Made by a program: the position numbers and the translations under genes
Shown here: in pieces, positions 24,197-26,081 of the stretch
Layout: every line of letters starts with the position of its first letter
Numbering within the stretch: position 1 is the stretch's first letter
From: Desulfuromonadales bacterium
Lineage (GTDB): Bacteria > Desulfobacterota > Desulfuromonadia > Desulfuromonadales > BM103
Direction of reading: 5' to 3'
Assembly: GCA_030640215.1 (NCBI GenBank)
Contig: DAOWJU010000234.1
Span: 1 to 26,081, forward strand
DNA length: 26,081 bases
The notes under the pieces: generated by a model
Told to the model about the DNA's origin: nothing
The model's input: the letters and a program-made list of their open reading frames with translations, nothing else
Databases searched by the model: none

Positions 24197-25211
24197 CAGA
24201 CAAACGACCATGCACCCAGATCAATCCTTACCTGCGACCGCAGACAACGCGTTGCGCATACTCCCCTGGCAAGAAGGGACAAAGCCCCTGATGCTGGCCC
24301 CGTTACAGGGGCTGACCAATCGAGCCATGCGCGCGCTCTTTATCGACTGGGTGCGTCCCGATGTGGTGTTTACCGAGTTCATGCGCGTCAGTAATGTCAG
24401 CCGCAAGCGTCTGCTCCGCAGTGACCTGAAAGAAGTGACCAGCACAACCGGAGATGTGCCCCTGATCGCACAACTGGTCGGCAACAACAGTGAGGCCTTG
24501 ATGGCTGCCGCCCGCAACGCTGAAGCCGCCGGTGCTTGTCACATCAATCTCAACATGGGTTGTCCTTATGGACGCATGACCTCAGGCGCAACCGGCGGTG
24601 CTATGTTGCAGCATCCCGACCTTCTGGCTGAGGTCATACCTGCCCTGCGCACGGCCATCTCGGGAACTTTTTCCATCAAAATGCGAGCCGGTTATAATGA
24701 TCCAGACCAGATCTTGTCGCTTCTGTCGCTCTTTGAAGACGCTGAAGTTGATTTTCTGGTTCTGCATCCACGTACGGTCAAGCAAAAGTATGCCGGGGCT
24801 GCCGATCACAGCATCACGGGACGGGTTGTTCGTGGAACCTCACTGCCGGTGATCGCCAATGGCGATATCCGCACTGCCGCTGAAGGCTTACGGATATTGG
24901 GAGAAACCGGGGCTGCCGGGCTGATGCTCGGGCGCGGCGCAATCGCCGACCCGTTACTTTTTGAACGTTTGCGGGCTCAACGCACTGAAGAGCCGACAAA
25001 AGCCGAAACGGCAGAGATGTTACATCATTATCTGAACGATCTTCTGGCTCGCTACAGCAAACTCTTTTGCGGAGAGAGACAGATCCTCGACAAGCTGAAG
25101 AATGTCCTGATGTTCATCGACACCGCGGACTTCTCCGCACAGATCAGCAAGATGAAAAGGATTCGCAGCATCGATGCAATGCACGACATGATAGAGGCTT
25201 TCAAACCATGA
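24177..25211 (+). CDS. tRNA-dihydrouridine synthase (Dus family)
   Basis: A flavin enzyme that reduces uridine to dihydrouridine in tRNA. 344 residues if ATG 24177 is used (20-bp overlap with the upstream gene); ATG 24210 would give 333 residues with a 13-bp gap. Neither has a clear ribosome site, so the start is uncertain. FMN barrel motifs are MLAPLQGLTNRAMRALF (39-55), QLVGNN, NLNMGCPYGRM with the catalytic Cys129, IKMRAGYND, LHPRTVKQKYAG, VIANGDI and LMLGRGAI. The sequence resembles the DusC-like branch, but the subtype is not certain from inspection. It overlaps the DUF3820 gene by 4 bp. Confidence 0.93.
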   Translation: MIKQRVSRQTTMHPDQSLPATADNALRILPWQEGTKPLMLAPLQGLTNRAMRALFIDWVRPDVVFTEFMRVSNVSRKRLLRSDLKEVTSTTGDVPLIAQLVGNNSEALMAAARNAEAAGACHINLNMGCPYGRMTSGATGGAMLQHPDLLAEVIPALRTAISGTFSIKMRAGYNDPDQILSLLSLFEDAEVDFLVLHPRTVKQKYAGAADHSITGRVVRGTSLPVIANGDIRTAAEGLRILGETGAAGLMLGRGAIADPLLFERLRAQRTEEPTKAETAEMLHHYLNDLLARYSKLFCGERQILDKLKNVLMFIDTADFSAQISKMKRIRSIDAMHDMIEAFKP

Positions 25212-25432
25212 GTGAGACCCCCGCTTACGATCACACGCAGCTTCTCGAACTGGTCAAGGCACGCATGCCGTTCGGCAAGTACGAAGGCCAGTTGATTATC
25301 GATGTCCCGGAGGATTATCTGGTCTGGTTTGCCAGCAAGGGGTTTCCGCAAGGCAAGGTGGGCAGGATGATGCAGGCGGTCTACGAGTTCAAGCTCAATG
25401 GCCTTGATGAGCTTTTTGATCCGTTGCGCTAA
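25208..25432 (+). CDS. DUF3820 family small protein
   Basis: 74 residues starting MSETPAYDHTQLLEL at ATG 25208, coupled to the Dus stop by an ATGA overlap. The hallmark is MPFGKYEGQLIIDVPEDYLVWFASKGFPQGKVG, matching the family's MPFGKYKG...YLxWFxxKGFPxGxLG pattern (described here in pieces). The family is annotated as a putative quorum-sensing-regulated virulence factor, and the fold is linked to exonuclease appendages, but no firm function is known. Coupling to a tRNA-modifying enzyme is suggestive of a housekeeping RNA/DNA role. Confidence 0.85.
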   Translation: MSETPAYDHTQLLELVKARMPFGKYEGQLIIDVPEDYLVWFASKGFPQGKVGRMMQAVYEFKLNGLDELFDPLR

Positions 25433-25478
25433 GACGTGATTGTATCTTAAAGAATGTGAATTCAGGTTCAATTATGAG

Positions 25479-25511
25479 GTCAGGATCCAAGCCGTTTGTT
25501 CCTGGACTTTT
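25479..25511 (+). terminator. Weak terminator between convergent genes
   Basis: GTCAGGA (25479-25485) and TCCTGGAC (25500-25507) pair with one bulged base and a 14-nt loop, followed by TTTT. It lies between the DUF3820 stop and the cupin stop. Weak, but placed where a terminator is expected. Confidence 0.35.
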
Positions 25512-25524
25512 ACGAAGCCAACAT

Positions 25525-25839
25525 CTAAACGAACCATGCCTCATCCACGACATTAAAATCATATCGGCCCACACCCTGCACCAGAAGATATTTTGCAGCT
25601 TCAGCGCCCAGGTTGACGACCCTGTGCACCCGCTCAACAGTCACCTCACAGCGTCCACCAGGGCGGAGCACAACACGTTCCTGCGGACCTTGTTGCTCTA
25701 TAGCAATCTGACCTTCCAGACAAAACATTCTGTCGGTCACTTCAGTGTGAAAGTGCCAGGAGGTTGCCTGCCCACCTTCGAGAATAAGAATGCGAACAAG
25801 GGCATCAGCTGTTTTAAGAATTACTTCATCACAATTCAT
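25525..25839 (-). CDS. Small single-domain cupin
   Basis: 104 residues, a lone cupin barrel. Motif 1 is GGQATSWHFHTEVTDRMFCLEG (described by positions): G22, metal ligands H29 and H31, and G43; motif 2 carries H72 (ERVHRVV). The conserved histidines suggest a bound metal ion. GAGG lies 8 nt before ATG 25839. Such mini-cupins can be enzymes or sensors; function unknown. It is convergent with the Dus/DUF3820 genes and starts a divergent region to the right. Confidence 0.85.
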   Translation of the reverse strand: MNCDEVILKTADALVRILILEGGQATSWHFHTEVTDRMFCLEGQIAIEQQGPQERVVLRPGGRCEVTVERVHRVVNLGAEAAKYLLVQGVGRYDFNVVDEAWFV

Positions 25840-26081
25840 TGGTCAGCCTCTTTAGCGTTAAAAAAATCAGGTTTCAAATTCCATACGACCCTCATTGACA
25901 AAACAAGGGAGATACGGCCAAATGGCCAATATGTTGGAAGAATTAACATTCTAATCCGTCAATTGACGTTCTTTCCTCCAAGCGCACCCCACAGATTACC
26001 CATAGTATCAGCAACTTATCCAACAAGGCCCAATCTATGCAGTAGAAACTAAAGACCGGGATTTTACGGAGGGTGTAAACG
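25840..26081. other. Promoter-like spacer at the right edge
   Basis: No gene is seen. GGCC-AAAT-GGCC at about 25917-25928 is a short dyad. At the very end, GGAGG (26069-26073) with GTGTAAACG after it looks like a ribosome site, so a plus-strand gene may start just beyond 26081. Confidence 0.35.

Overview
The window looks like a chromosomal segment of a Desulfuromonadales-type deltaproteobacterium (Desulfuromonas/Pelobacter/Geobacter relatives). This is inferred from the split GcvPA/GcvPB P-protein, the sigma-54 control, the response-regulator content and the overall look of the proteins; no 16S or other marker gene is present to prove it.

Layout. (1) 1-1112: a partial unknown protein on the minus strand and a divergent stand-alone response regulator. 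(2) 1113-1608: a gene-free stretch with repeat and hairpin remnants. (3) 1609-11044, all minus strand: one glycine/serine operon, transcribed lpdA-gcvT-gcvH-gcvPA-gcvPB-glyA-sdaA-lipA. It holds the complete glycine cleavage system, serine hydroxymethyltransferase, serine dehydratase and lipoyl synthase. Its lipA carries a 10-bp tandem duplication that shifts the last ~35 codons out of frame. (4) 11045-13098: a control region with a strong sigma-54 (-24/-12) promoter at 11215-11229 and dyad sites at 11405-11422 and 11475-11492, then the gene of an ACT-PAS-AAA+-HTH enhancer-binding protein that probably acts on them. (5) 13650-18811, minus strand and visibly AT-richer: an RpiR-type regulator, a tripartite tricarboxylate transporter (TctC-TctB-TctA families) and an M20 amidohydrolase. 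(6) 18884-19680: a chimeric gene joining the front of an ISNCY-type transposase to the back of a serine recombinase. (7) 19747-25432: housekeeping-type genes: a small Cys-rich protein, a CvfB-like S1 protein, an ABC-F ATPase (Uup-like), a receiver-GGDEF diguanylate cyclase, a tRNA-dihydrouridine synthase and a DUF3820 protein. (8) 25525-25839: a small cupin, followed by a promoter-like spacer to the right edge.

How the genes work together. The gcv operon can turn two glycines into serine and then pyruvate plus ammonia. Run in reverse at the GCS step, it is the lower half of the reductive glycine pathway. LipA would supply the lipoyl group of GcvH, so the lipA frameshift matters for the whole module. 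The neighbouring transporter/amidohydrolase cluster could import and hydrolyse an N-acyl amino acid; if the released amino acid were glycine it would feed the gcv operon directly, but that is a hypothesis only.

The points most worth checking are the lipA duplication, the sigma-54/dyad architecture of the gcv operon and the transposase-recombinase chimera.
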